This document shows positions 1-8,738 of a DNA stretch of 64,000 nucleotides, piece by piece. Below the pieces are notes generated by a model. It was not told the DNA's origin. It did not search any database and saw only the letters and a list, made by a program, of their open reading frames with translations. This stretch comes from JAFDZO01 sp044226845 (lineage in GTDB: Bacteria > Bacteroidota > Ignavibacteria > Tepidaquicellales > Tepidaquicellaceae). Each line of letters opens with the position of its first letter. Position 1 is the stretch's first letter. Both the position numbers and the translations under genes were made by a program. The DNA is taken from contig JBGAGG010000008.1 in the NCBI GenBank assembly GCA_044226845.1, positions 1 through 64,000 of the forward strand, given 5' to 3'.

Positions 1-1989
1 GATAACTCGGCAAAGGTGAAGATAACTTCATCGGTACGAAGTACAGTGCTGGATAAAATGAAAAGCGAAGGCTTCAAAAGTTTTTATGTAATAAATAAAA
101 TTGTAAAGAGAAGCACGGGCGAAGAAGTGGCAGCCTCGCCGAAGAATGCTTTTACCATAGAGAACAATAATATAGTAAGCGTAGTAAGCGAAGCCGTGAT
201 AAAAAATCCGGAGTTGTGGTCGCCCGATGCGCCGAACCTTTACGTTTGCAAAACGGAAATTTATCAGGACGATGTTTTGATAGACGAGAACGATATTGAG
301 TTCGGGATTTACACGATACAAAAGAAAGCGGAGCAGTTCACAATAAACGGAAAGAACATAAAGCTGTACGGCACGAATTATTTTGAAGCATCGGTTAAGT
401 TCGGCTCGGCACTGGACTATAACGAAACGCTGGCAGAGCTTACCAATATAAAGAAGCAGGGATTTAATTCAGTGAGAGTTGCCGGAGCAGCGGCGCATCC
501 GTATCTGCTGAATATCTGCAGCCGTATAGGATTATTTTTATTTGAAGATGTTGCGTTCAATGAAGTCCCTGAGTTTTTAATAAAGAAGCCTGCTTATACC
601 GATGCAGGAATAAATCTGCTGATGCAGACGGCAATGCGCGACAGGAACTATGCATGCGTGCTTGCATACGGGCTCGGCAACGAGTTCGACGTAAGCTCCC
701 CTATTGCTCCGGATTACATTAAGAAAGCAAAGAGCGCAATAGATACGATAAGCAAAAAGTTTACTTATTACACTACATCAAATTATAAAAGCGATAAATG
801 TTTCGGGCTGACGGATTTAAAAGGACTGAATTTTTATGAGAACGGGATAGAAAAAGTTGTGAAGTACAATGAGTACTTCCGCAGCACGATGAAGCAGGCG
901 CCTGAGCTGAAGAACACTTCGCTCTTCGTTGCTTCGTTCGGCATTACAGTTAACAACGATAACCGCAACGGCTACAGCGATGCTCACTCACAGGAGGCGC
1001 AGACAAAATATTTTGTTGATGCATTCAAGATACTGGACCCTATAAGCTCGGGGCTTTTCGTCGCCGCATGGGCAGATTATCCTGTTGCAAGGCCGGAGCT
1101 TTTCCCGCAGCATGCAGACGGCTATTTGCGCACAAACGGACTTCATACAAGAGAGAGAATTGCAAAGCAATCGGCAGAGTTTCTTCGCAGATTAATTGTA
1201 TCGGAAGATACTCCGAAGATACTGGAGGGCAGCACAAAGAAAAGCACTCCGCAGATATTTCTTGTTGTCGGGCTTGGATTTATAGTTGTGCTTATAATTT
1301 TACTGAATCAGTACAAGCGGTTCAGAGAGTATTTTTTCAAATGTATATTCCAGCCGGAGACGTTCTTTATGCAGCTTCGCGAGCAGATGATAGTCCCTAT
1401 GGCAATCAATATGCTGCTTACGCTGATGATATCGGTAGGGCTTGCAATATATTTTGCAAACATACTTTATTATTATAAAGAGTATGCGAACTTTGATATA
1501 ATCGTTACAAATTTTCTTCTGGGCAATGATGCAAAGCAGATGTTCATTGACTTGATAAACGAGCCGTGGAAGTTCATACTTGCATTTACTATTGTGAACG
1601 TTTTTCTGAATCTGCTGACGGCAATTGTGCTTTATATAATTTCGCTTTACATACGCGGCAGAGTTTATTTTAAGAATGTTTATATAGTAGCAGTGTGGTC
1701 ATCGCTTCCGCTGATAATTATGCTGCCTATAGGCACGGTACTTTACAAGCTGAACGAGTTTAATATTTCGCTTTTCTTCTACTCGCTTATTGTTTTTTTA
1801 ATTGCCTATATTTTCTATATTGTAAGGCTGGTAAAGGGAACGCAGATATTATTTGAGGTGCGTTCGATGCGCTCATATGTTTACGGCTACGGGATTTTTC
1901 TGATAGTATTCGTCCTTATATATTTTTATTATTCGTTTTTCACAAATGCTATCGATGCATTCAACATGGTATTCGCAAATTTAAATTGA
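1..1989 (+). CDS. GH2-like glycosidase domain fused to a C-terminal membrane domain (5' partial)
   Basis: The frame is open from base 1, so the N-terminus lies outside the window. The first ~400 codons resemble a glycoside hydrolase family 2 protein: WSPDAPNLY near the end of the Ig-like domain, then NGKNIKLYGTNYFE at the start of the TIM barrel, and GLGNEFD, whose Glu (codon 228) fits the acid/base. The strand that normally carries the nucleophile as TEYG or SEFG reads VASFG, with Ser at codon 312. From about codon 418 to the end there are about six hydrophobic segments. The stretch FQPETFFMQLREQ before the second one resembles Yip1-type domains. I infer a membrane-anchored protein, possibly without hydrolase activity. 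It ends 13 bases before smc. The GH2 fold is fairly sure; the Yip1 label is tentative. Confidence 0.7.
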   Translation, partial: DNSAKVKITSSVRSTVLDKMKSEGFKSFYVINKIVKRSTGEEVAASPKNAFTIENNNIVSVVSEAVIKNPELWSPDAPNLYVCKTEIYQDDVLIDENDIEFGIYTIQKKAEQFTINGKNIKLYGTNYFEASVKFGSALDYNETLAELTNIKKQGFNSVRVAGAAAHPYLLNICSRIGLFLFEDVAFNEVPEFLIKKPAYTDAGINLLMQTAMRDRNYACVLAYGLGNEFDVSSPIAPDYIKKAKSAIDTISKKFTYYTTSNYKSDKCFGLTDLKGLNFYENGIEKVVKYNEYFRSTMKQAPELKNTSLFVASFGITVNNDNRNGYSDAHSQEAQTKYFVDAFKILDPISSGLFVAAWADYPVARPELFPQHADGYLRTNGLHTRERIAKQSAEFLRRLIVSEDTPKILEGSTKKSTPQIFLVVGLGFIVVLIILLNQYKRFREYFFKCIFQPETFFMQLREQMIVPMAINMLLTLMISVGLAIYFANILYYYKEYANFDIIVTNFLLGNDAKQMFIDLINEPWKFILAFTIVNVFLNLLTAIVLYIISLYIRGRVYFKNVYIVAVWSSLPLIIMLPIGTVLYKLNEFNISLFFYSLIVFLIAYIFYIVRLVKGTQILFEVRSMRSYVYGYGIFLIVFVLIYFYYSFFTNAIDAFNMVFANLN

Positions 1990-2002
1990 ACTATTACAAT
2001 AA

Positions 2003-3016
2003 TTGTATTTAAGTAAACTCGAAATATTCGGCTTTAAATCTTTTGCAGATAAGACAACGATTGAATTCGATTCGGGCGTTTCCGCTGTGGTGGGACCGAA
2101 CGGCTCGGGTAAATCTAATATCGTTGATGCAATGAGGTGGGTGCTTGGCGAGCAGGGCGATAAAGCTTTGCGAAGCCAGAAGCGCGAAGACGTTGTATTC
2201 AACGGTACGCGTTTCCGTAAGCCGCTGAGTGTTGCCGAGGTTGCTCTTACAATTCAGAATAATAAAGGTCTGCTCCCGACTGAATACAGTGAAGTTCAGA
2301 TTGCGCGAAGGTTCTTTCGCTCCGGTGAGACTGAATATTTCCTCAATGGCACACAGGTTCGTCTAAAAGATATAAAAGAGTTATTTGCCGATACAGGTAT
2401 TGGTCCCGATGCGTATAGTGTTATTGAGCTTAAGATGGTTGAGACGATTCTTTCAAATGTAAAAAACGAAAGAAGAAAATTATTTGAAGAGGCCTCAGGG
2501 ATTGTTTCTTACAAGCATAACCGCGATTTAACTTATAACAGACTTGAGTCAGTTAAAGAAACTCTTAACAGAGTAAATGATATTATCCGCGAGAAGCAGA
2601 GAACTGTTAACGCTCTTGAAAGACAGCTGAAAAGAAATGAAGAGGCTAAGAATGTATCGGAAGAGCTGAGGGTTTTAGAGTTAAAAGTTTACAAAGTTGA
2701 TTACGACAGTCTCATGGCTGAGATTGAAAACATAAAAGAGAACGAAGGCAGTAATATTGATCTGAAAAATCAGATCGAAGTTGAGCTTAAACAAAACGAT
2801 ACTATACTTGATAATCTTCGCAGTGAATTAAAAGATATAGATACACAGCTTGCGAATTATAATAATGATTTACAGAATGTACGCGAGCAGATAAATTTTA
2901 TTGAAAGAGAAAATCTTGTTAATACTGAAAAGAGTAAAAATCTTACAACAGATATAAACAGAATTACCGAAGATAATGACAGGCTGGAAGCGCAGATAGA
3001 CTTCAGAATACTTTGA
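2003..3016 (+). CDS. smc: Chromosome partition protein SMC, N-terminal part (frame broken at ~3.0 kb)
   Basis: This is the ATPase head and first coiled coil of SMC, which folds and segregates chromosomes together with ScpA/ScpB. It begins MYLSKLEIFGFKSFADKT from a TTG start. Walker A GPNGSGKS is at residues 31-38, followed by MRWVLGEQ, and the Q-loop region and start of a long coiled coil come after. The frame ends at TGA (3014-3016) inside the coiled coil. The rest of SMC continues in the frame one base back (3013-5817), so a single-base deletion joins the two. The overlapping open stretch of the second frame runs from about 2980. Whether the break is real or a sequencing error cannot be told from one sequence. 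Confidence 0.9.
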   Translation: MYLSKLEIFGFKSFADKTTIEFDSGVSAVVGPNGSGKSNIVDAMRWVLGEQGDKALRSQKREDVVFNGTRFRKPLSVAEVALTIQNNKGLLPTEYSEVQIARRFFRSGETEYFLNGTQVRLKDIKELFADTGIGPDAYSVIELKMVETILSNVKNERRKLFEEASGIVSYKHNRDLTYNRLESVKETLNRVNDIIREKQRTVNALERQLKRNEEAKNVSEELRVLELKVYKVDYDSLMAEIENIKENEGSNIDLKNQIEVELKQNDTILDNLRSELKDIDTQLANYNNDLQNVREQINFIERENLVNTEKSKNLTTDINRITEDNDRLEAQIDFRIL

Positions 3017-5817
3017 TAATGTCCGAAGACTCACTGAAAGAGAAAAAAGCAAAAGTTGATGAAACCATAAAAGTTATTACGGAAAAGAAGAATGAGCTTG
3101 TCGGGTTCGGTTCGAAGATGAAGGATATTAACAAGCTTGTGAACACAAAGAAGATTGCCTATGAAAAAAATAAATCGAGCTATGATGCAAATTTAAACCA
3201 GCTTGAAAAAATTTCTACGGGCAATAAAGATAATCTGATGATGCTTGATGAGCTTCAGGTGCAGAAAAATAATCTTGAAGACGAGTTAAAGCCGAATCTT
3301 GAAAAGCTGAGAGTTGCGGAAAATACTTTACGCGATAAAGAAAACGAGAAGACAAATTTAACAGCTAAGATTTCCGAGAAAGAAAAGAAAGTTAATGAGA
3401 AAAGAATTGAGCTGCAGAACATAAAAGCGAAAGCCGATGCTCTGAAAAACTTAATCGATTCATTTGATGATTATTCAGAGGGAATAAAGTATCTTATAAA
3501 AGATAAAGGAATAAAAAATCTTACGACGATTGTTGATGCAATTGATGTAGAAGATAAGTTTAAGATTGCAATTGAAACCGCGCTTGGCGAAGTATCGAAT
3601 TATGTGATTGCAAATGACTCGAATGATATGGATGCCATTCTCCGCTCGCTTGAAGAAAGCAAAAAAGGCAAGGTAACATTTATATTAAACGATAAGCTTT
3701 TAGAATCATACAGCAAGAATTTTTATTTTGAAGAATATACTCCGGATTTCATAGGAGAAAAAGGTGTTTATGGAATTGCAGATAAATTTGTAAAGAGCAA
3801 AAAAGATGAGTATCTCATCTTAATGAAATACATCCTTGACGAGTTTGTAATTGTTGATACAGTTGAGACTGCAAAGCGTTTATCAAAAGGAAATTATTAT
3901 AAGTTCATTACCCTTGACGGAGATATTTTTACTGAAGGGTTTATACGCTCGGGAAGTGAAACGAATAAAGAAGGTCTGAAGCTCGGAAGAGAAAAACAAA
4001 TCCAGAAGTTAGACGATGAATATAAAGAATATAACATCGAAGTTGAAAGCGACTTAAAAGATCTTGAACAGCTTACAGCGCACAATTCCACTATCGATCT
4101 TAAAGCTTATAAAAAAGTTGTTGACGACCTGAGAAAAGCATGCGATGACCTTGAGCTTGAAATTCAAAAGATAGATAATAAAAGAGAGATTATTAATAAG
4201 CAGCTGAATGAAAGCGAATCGGGATATAACAGTATTTCCGAAACGAATAAATCACTGCTTGCCTCTATAGATATTCTAATAAAAGAAGTTGCCGATGCCG
4301 AAGCAGAGCAGAACAATGCTGAGAAGCAGTTATCATTTTTAACAGATGAATTTAATGAAGTAGAGCAGGAGTATTCGAAGTGCTCCGTTGATTATAACTC
4401 GTTCAACGTTGAAGTTACAAAGCTGCGCAACGAATTAAAGAATGAAGAAGAGCATTTTAAGAGAATGACTAACACTCTTGAAAGCTCAAGAAGACAATTA
4501 GCTAAGAACAATGAAACGCTTGCGCTGAATGAAAAACAGATTGAAGATATAAAGGCAAAGATAGACAGTAATGCATCACAGCTGAATGAATATAAAGAAG
4601 AAGAAAAAATATTAACGCGTTCATATAACGAAGTTAAAGCAGCATACGAAGGAAAAGAAGCAGAGAGATATAAAATAGACCTTGAGCAAAGACAGAAGAG
4701 AATAGATTTTGACAGGATATCACAGGGGCTTGTAGATGCGCAGGTAAAGATAAGAGAAAATCAGGTTCGCGCAGAGCAGATAGTTGACTTCATAAGAAAA
4801 AAATACGAGATCCGCGTTGAAGATTATACAGGTGAAGAAGTTAAGAAAGAAGAAGTCCCGGAGGTAAAAACAGAAGAGAAGATTGAACAAAAGACTGAAG
4901 AAAAAATTTCAGATATAATAGCAGAAGAGATAGAACAAATCGCTGTTGAACAAAGTCCTGATGAATCGGTAGAAACAACTGAAGAAGAAACTAAAGAAGA
5001 AACACAAACCGAACCTGAAAAATATGAAGAATCAACTTCAGTAACTGAAATTCCTGAGGTAACTGAAGAAGAAAAAGAAGAAGAACCGAAGCAAGAAATT
5101 GTCCAGGAAGTGAGACGATTTGATCCGGGTGAAGATTTTAATTTATATGATTCAAGAAGAAGAGTTGACGAATTATCGGAAAGACTTAAACGTCTCGGCG
5201 GTTATCAGGAAATGCTATTCGCTGATTTTGAGAATGACAGAAAAGAACTTGAAGAGCTTATAAAGCAAAGAGACGACTTACTGGAATCTGAAAAAGATAT
5301 CCGTAAGACTATAGATAAAATTAATAAAGAAGCGCGCGAAAGATTTTTAAATACTTTCAATAAGATAAGAGAGAACTTTATAAATATTTTCAAACAGCTT
5401 TTCTCCGAAGGTGATGAAGCCGACTTGAAAATGATGTTCGAGCAGGATGAAGACGGAAAGATGGATGATGATCCGCTTGAGGCGAAAATTGAAATCACTG
5501 CAAAGCCGAGAGGAAAGAGACCGACATCTATCGAGCTGCTTTCGGGAGGAGAAAAAACTCTTACAGCTATTGCGCTGCTCTTTGCAATTTATCTGGTAAA
5601 GCCTTCTCCGTTCTGTATTCTGGATGAGGTTGACGCTCCGCTTGACGTTGCAAACCTAGGAAGATTCAATGATATGATAAGAAGATTTTCGGATAATACA
5701 CAGTTCATACTTATAACACACAATGAAAGGACAATGGAAACTGTGGACAGGCTTTACGGCGTGACTATGCAGGAACCCGGCGTAACTACAATTGTTGAAA
5801 CAAGATTCAAAGATTAA
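3013..5817 (+). CDS. smc: Chromosome partition protein SMC, C-terminal part with acidic insert
   Basis: This is the remainder of SMC: coiled coil, hinge at roughly residues 150-325 (YLIKDKGIKNLTTIVDAI onward), returning coiled coil, and the C-terminal ATPase half. That half has the ABC signature LSGGEK near residue 843 and Walker B CILDEVDAPLD near residue 868. Joined to the upstream frame it makes about 1,270 aa, within or slightly above the usual 1,150-1,250. Residues ~608-700 (bases 4834-5112) form a Glu/Lys/Thr-rich low-complexity insert just before the final coiled-coil segment, which is unusual for SMC. If translated separately, an ATG at 3019 sits 3 bases after the upstream TGA, an arrangement that would permit re-initiation. 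Confidence 0.9.
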   Translation: MIMSEDSLKEKKAKVDETIKVITEKKNELVGFGSKMKDINKLVNTKKIAYEKNKSSYDANLNQLEKISTGNKDNLMMLDELQVQKNNLEDELKPNLEKLRVAENTLRDKENEKTNLTAKISEKEKKVNEKRIELQNIKAKADALKNLIDSFDDYSEGIKYLIKDKGIKNLTTIVDAIDVEDKFKIAIETALGEVSNYVIANDSNDMDAILRSLEESKKGKVTFILNDKLLESYSKNFYFEEYTPDFIGEKGVYGIADKFVKSKKDEYLILMKYILDEFVIVDTVETAKRLSKGNYYKFITLDGDIFTEGFIRSGSETNKEGLKLGREKQIQKLDDEYKEYNIEVESDLKDLEQLTAHNSTIDLKAYKKVVDDLRKACDDLELEIQKIDNKREIINKQLNESESGYNSISETNKSLLASIDILIKEVADAEAEQNNAEKQLSFLTDEFNEVEQEYSKCSVDYNSFNVEVTKLRNELKNEEEHFKRMTNTLESSRRQLAKNNETLALNEKQIEDIKAKIDSNASQLNEYKEEEKILTRSYNEVKAAYEGKEAERYKIDLEQRQKRIDFDRISQGLVDAQVKIRENQVRAEQIVDFIRKKYEIRVEDYTGEEVKKEEVPEVKTEEKIEQKTEEKISDIIAEEIEQIAVEQSPDESVETTEEETKEETQTEPEKYEESTSVTEIPEVTEEEKEEEPKQEIVQEVRRFDPGEDFNLYDSRRRVDELSERLKRLGGYQEMLFADFENDRKELEELIKQRDDLLESEKDIRKTIDKINKEARERFLNTFNKIRENFINIFKQLFSEGDEADLKMMFEQDEDGKMDDDPLEAKIEITAKPRGKRPTSIELLSGGEKTLTAIALLFAIYLVKPSPFCILDEVDAPLDVANLGRFNDMIRRFSDNTQFILITHNERTMETVDRLYGVTMQEPGVTTIVETRFKD

Positions 5818-5841
5818 TTTTATTTTATACAAACTAATTTA

Positions 5842-6906
5842 ATGGAAAAATTTCAAAAAGATTTCTTAGTCTCCCTTATAAATGAGCTTGGACCCTCAGG
5901 CCATGAAATAAAAGTGCAGAAGATATGGAAAGAAGAAGTATCAAAATTTTGTAAAACTATTTCGAACGACCCGCATGGTAATTTAACTGCAACGTTAAAT
6001 CCCGATGCAGATTTTTCAATAATGATCGTCGGTCATGCCGATGAAATAGGATTGATCGTAAATTATATAAGTGATGACGGATACATTTATTTTCAGCGTG
6101 TAGGCGGAGTTGATCAGTCGGTTTTATCCGCTCATAAAGCGCGCATACTTACAAGCAACGGAATTGTAGAAGGAATATTCGGTCAGAAGTCATTACATCA
6201 GGAAGACGGGCATAACCGCAAGATGCCGAAGATGCATGAAGTTTACATTGATATCGGCGCGAAGAATAAAGAAGAAGCATCGAAGTATGTAACAGTCGGA
6301 GACCCTGTTGTATTCGGTAATGACTACAGTGATATGCTGAACAATTATGCTGCTGCAAGATGCTTCGATAACAGAATCGGAATTTATATTGTTGCTGAAG
6401 TGATGAGAAAATTATCGAAAGAAAAATTTAATACAAAAGTTTTTGGAGTTTCATCGGTACAGGAAGAGACAGGTGTATGGGGCGCAGGAAATGCTGCATA
6501 TCATTTGAAGCCGACGCTGGGTATTGCGCTTGATGTGATGCCGGCAACTGACGTGCCGGATGTTTCAAAGGAACAGTTCGGCGATATAAAGCTGGGCAAC
6601 GGTCCTGTAATAAGAAGAGGAGTAGTAACGAATAATTTTGTATGCGAGAGAATGATACAGGTTGCAAAAGATAAAAATTATAAATACCAGATAGACGTTG
6701 AGAACGGAAGGTTCGGAACAGACTCTGATGCAATAGCGAAAGTAAGAAGCGGTATACCAGTGGGCGGAATGGAAATCCCTACAAGATATTTGCATTCATC
6801 CAATGAAGTTTTGAATTTAGATGACGTAGATATTTGTGTTGATTTGCTGACTGATATTATACTGGAGTTCGATAAGAAGAAAGAAGATTTTAATTTTAAG
6901 ATCTGA
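5842..6906 (+). CDS. M42 family metallo-aminopeptidase
   Basis: Cytosolic di-metal aminopeptidase of the M42 (PepA/FrvX/TET) family, which releases N-terminal residues from peptides. The expected metal and catalytic residues are visible: H65 and D67 in GHADEIG, D176 in CFDNRIG, E208/E209 in QEETG, D231 in ALDV and H318 in RYLHSS. The 354 aa length is normal for the family. The gene starts 24 bases after smc and is followed 21 bases later by a HAD phosphatase, so it is probably co-transcribed with both. Substrate preference cannot be read from the sequence. Confidence 0.92.
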   Translation: MEKFQKDFLVSLINELGPSGHEIKVQKIWKEEVSKFCKTISNDPHGNLTATLNPDADFSIMIVGHADEIGLIVNYISDDGYIYFQRVGGVDQSVLSAHKARILTSNGIVEGIFGQKSLHQEDGHNRKMPKMHEVYIDIGAKNKEEASKYVTVGDPVVFGNDYSDMLNNYAAARCFDNRIGIYIVAEVMRKLSKEKFNTKVFGVSSVQEETGVWGAGNAAYHLKPTLGIALDVMPATDVPDVSKEQFGDIKLGNGPVIRRGVVTNNFVCERMIQVAKDKNYKYQIDVENGRFGTDSDAIAKVRSGIPVGGMEIPTRYLHSSNEVLNLDDVDICVDLLTDIILEFDKKKEDFNFKI

Positions 6907-6927
6907 TTTTTTTATACCCTAATTCCG

Positions 6928-7656
6928 ATGAAAGATTTTAAGCTGAAGTTTTATATAGATTTTGACGGGACGATAACCATGAATGATGTATGGGTGAACT
7001 CCATAGGGAAATTCATCAAAGACAAAGATAAGCTGAAAGAGATAGAAGATGATTTTGTTGATCTGAAAATATCTGCAAGAGAATGCATTAAAAGAGAGCT
7101 GGACTTAGTTGAGGACTTCAGTTATGAGCAGTTTAATAAGTATCTTGATGAAGAAAGTCTTGACCCTTACTTCAGAAAATTTCTGAACTGGTGCAAAGAT
7201 AATAACTACCCTGCTACGATTTTAAGTGAAGGATTGGATTACTATATAGAATACATTTTAGATAAAGAAAATATTGGTATTCAGTTCTTTTCAAATAAGC
7301 TGATTGTAAGTGATGATAATAAACTATCGTGTGAATTTCCGCACAGAGATGAAACGTGCAACTATTGCGGAGTATCGAAGCGGAATGTTTTGGTGAATAA
7401 TACAAATGACTTAGAAGATGAGATTTCTGTTTTTATTGGAGACGGAGTTTCAGATTACTGTGTAAGCAACTATGCCGATATACTTTTTGCAAAAAAAAGA
7501 CTGGCTTCTTACTGCTGGAAAAATAATCTGACTTATTTTGAGTATAAGGATTTTTCTGATGTAATGAAAAAGATTGAAAAACTGAAAGAGCAGAAAAAAT
7601 TAAAACACAGGCAGGAAGCAAAAGTAAGAAGAAAGGATGTTTTTTTAGGCGGGTGA
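6928..7656 (+). CDS. HAD-IB family phosphatase, MtnX-like
   Basis: HAD-superfamily phosphohydrolase. Motif I is DFDGT (D11 nucleophile, D13), motif II Ser is S100 in ILSEG, K151 follows a CNYCG pair, and motif IV is GDGVSD (D172, D176). The Cys-x2-Cys-Gly segment before the motif III Lys is typical of the MtnX/phosphoserine-phosphatase-like branch, whose best-known member acts on a methionine-salvage intermediate. No other methionine-salvage gene lies nearby, so the substrate is open. The last ~40 residues are a Lys-rich tail. It sits in the apparent operon between the M42 peptidase and the methyltransferase-like gene. Confidence 0.8.
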   Translation: MKDFKLKFYIDFDGTITMNDVWVNSIGKFIKDKDKLKEIEDDFVDLKISARECIKRELDLVEDFSYEQFNKYLDEESLDPYFRKFLNWCKDNNYPATILSEGLDYYIEYILDKENIGIQFFSNKLIVSDDNKLSCEFPHRDETCNYCGVSKRNVLVNNTNDLEDEISVFIGDGVSDYCVSNYADILFAKKRLASYCWKNNLTYFEYKDFSDVMKKIEKLKEQKKLKHRQEAKVRRKDVFLGG

Positions 7657-7678
7657 TATACACAAACAATTACAAATT

Positions 7679-8278
7679 ATGGATTACAGAAAAATAGGAA
7701 ATATATTTTTTAAGTACAGAAGCTACACTCCGCTGCCATTGGTATTGATGATGGTGCTGTTTATAAATCCGACTACGACATCGGTGCTGATTGGTTTACT
7801 GATTGCAATTGCCGGAGAAGCAATCCGCTTATGGGCAGTATCTTATGCAGGAAGTGAAACGCGCGTTACATCAGGCGTAGGTGGAACGTATCTTGTAACA
7901 CAGGGACCGTATGGTATAGTGCGTAACCCATTATACTGGGGAAATATTTTTATTTATCTTGGAATGGGAGTTATGAGCAATGCGTTATTCCCCTACTTAC
8001 AGATTTTCGCTTTGCTGTATTTTTTATTTCAGTATTATTGCATTATCTTGAGCGAAGAAGATTTTCTTCGAGGAAAGTTCAAAGGTGTGTTTGAAAAATA
8101 TTATAACTCTGTGAACAGATTTATGCCTTCGTTTGGCAGAGTGCCGGCGGAGATTAATTCTAACTTAGGAATAAATTTTAAGGCAGGCTTTGTATCGGAA
8201 AAAAGAACTTTGCAGTCGTTCTTTATAACAATGATTATTATTCTTTTCTTTTATTTTACAGGTATAAGAATTTTTTAG
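7679..8278 (+). CDS. Isoprenylcysteine carboxyl methyltransferase-like membrane protein
   Basis: Polytopic membrane protein of the ICMT/PEMT superfamily, which transfers methyl groups from S-adenosylmethionine to lipid-like or membrane-buried substrates. The diagnostic segment GPYGIVRNPLYWGN (cofactor-binding RNPxY region) and the later EEDFLRGKF...YYNSVNRFMPSF are present, with four to five hydrophobic segments. The C-terminal ~40 residues add one more membrane helix. It is the last gene of the plus-strand run and overlaps the convergent gene at 8275-8556 by four bases. The bacterial substrate is unknown. Confidence 0.8.
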   Translation: MDYRKIGNIFFKYRSYTPLPLVLMMVLFINPTTTSVLIGLLIAIAGEAIRLWAVSYAGSETRVTSGVGGTYLVTQGPYGIVRNPLYWGNIFIYLGMGVMSNALFPYLQIFALLYFLFQYYCIILSEEDFLRGKFKGVFEKYYNSVNRFMPSFGRVPAEINSNLGINFKAGFVSEKRTLQSFFITMIIILFFYFTGIRIF

Positions 8279-8556
8279 ACTTCTGATTTGAACTCACTAT
8301 TGCTCTCAATTAAAGCATCAAGCTTTTCATCAGAGAATTCCAAATCCTGATTTTCCCATATTTCTTTTACCAATAATTTAAAATCTTCATAGGTAATTTT
8401 TTCACCATTCTTGAAAAATTCCGGGAAAGGATATATTTCAATGGTGTCCTTTAAAAAAGAGACGCATGCAGAAAGAAAATAATAATCAGGGGTATTTACT
8501 CTGTAGATAACGGGAACTCCCTGGCAGTTCCAAAATTCTATACCGGAATGATTCAT
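8275..8556 (-). CDS. Hypothetical protein, 93 aa
   Basis: Small acidic soluble protein beginning MNHSGIEFWNCQGVPVIYRV, with no signal peptide or membrane segment and no family I recognise. The composition looks like a real protein: a mixed beta/alpha start and a predicted helical C-terminus rich in Glu/Asp. It is convergent with the upstream methyltransferase-like gene (stops overlap by three to four bases). It is divergent from the gene at 8739 across a 182-base AT-rich gap that must hold both promoters. Confidence 0.55.
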   Translation of the reverse strand: MNHSGIEFWNCQGVPVIYRVNTPDYYFLSACVSFLKDTIEIYPFPEFFKNGEKITYEDFKLLVKEIWENQDLEFSDEKLDALIESNSEFKSEV

Positions 8557-8738
8557 CCGACAATTTATTATAAATTTATTTAAAAAATAATTTAAAAATA
8601 ATTCGGCTTGCAGTTTTTTTGTTGCGGATAAGATTAAAAAAATTATTCACTTTTTAGCAAAAAATAACTATATTAGGCTAAAGAGAATAAAAATTATTAT
8701 CCCCGAAGGAAATATTTTTTAACTTTCTCCTATAAAGT

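Noticed and set aside
1068..1478. Open frame of 136 codons on the + strand
   Set aside because: Different frame inside the GH2-like gene, with low-quality composition and no start signal.
2980..3016. Programmed -1 frameshift in smc
   Set aside because: No X XXY YYZ slippery heptamer or strong downstream stem is visible, and SMC is not known to use one, so a deletion is more likely.
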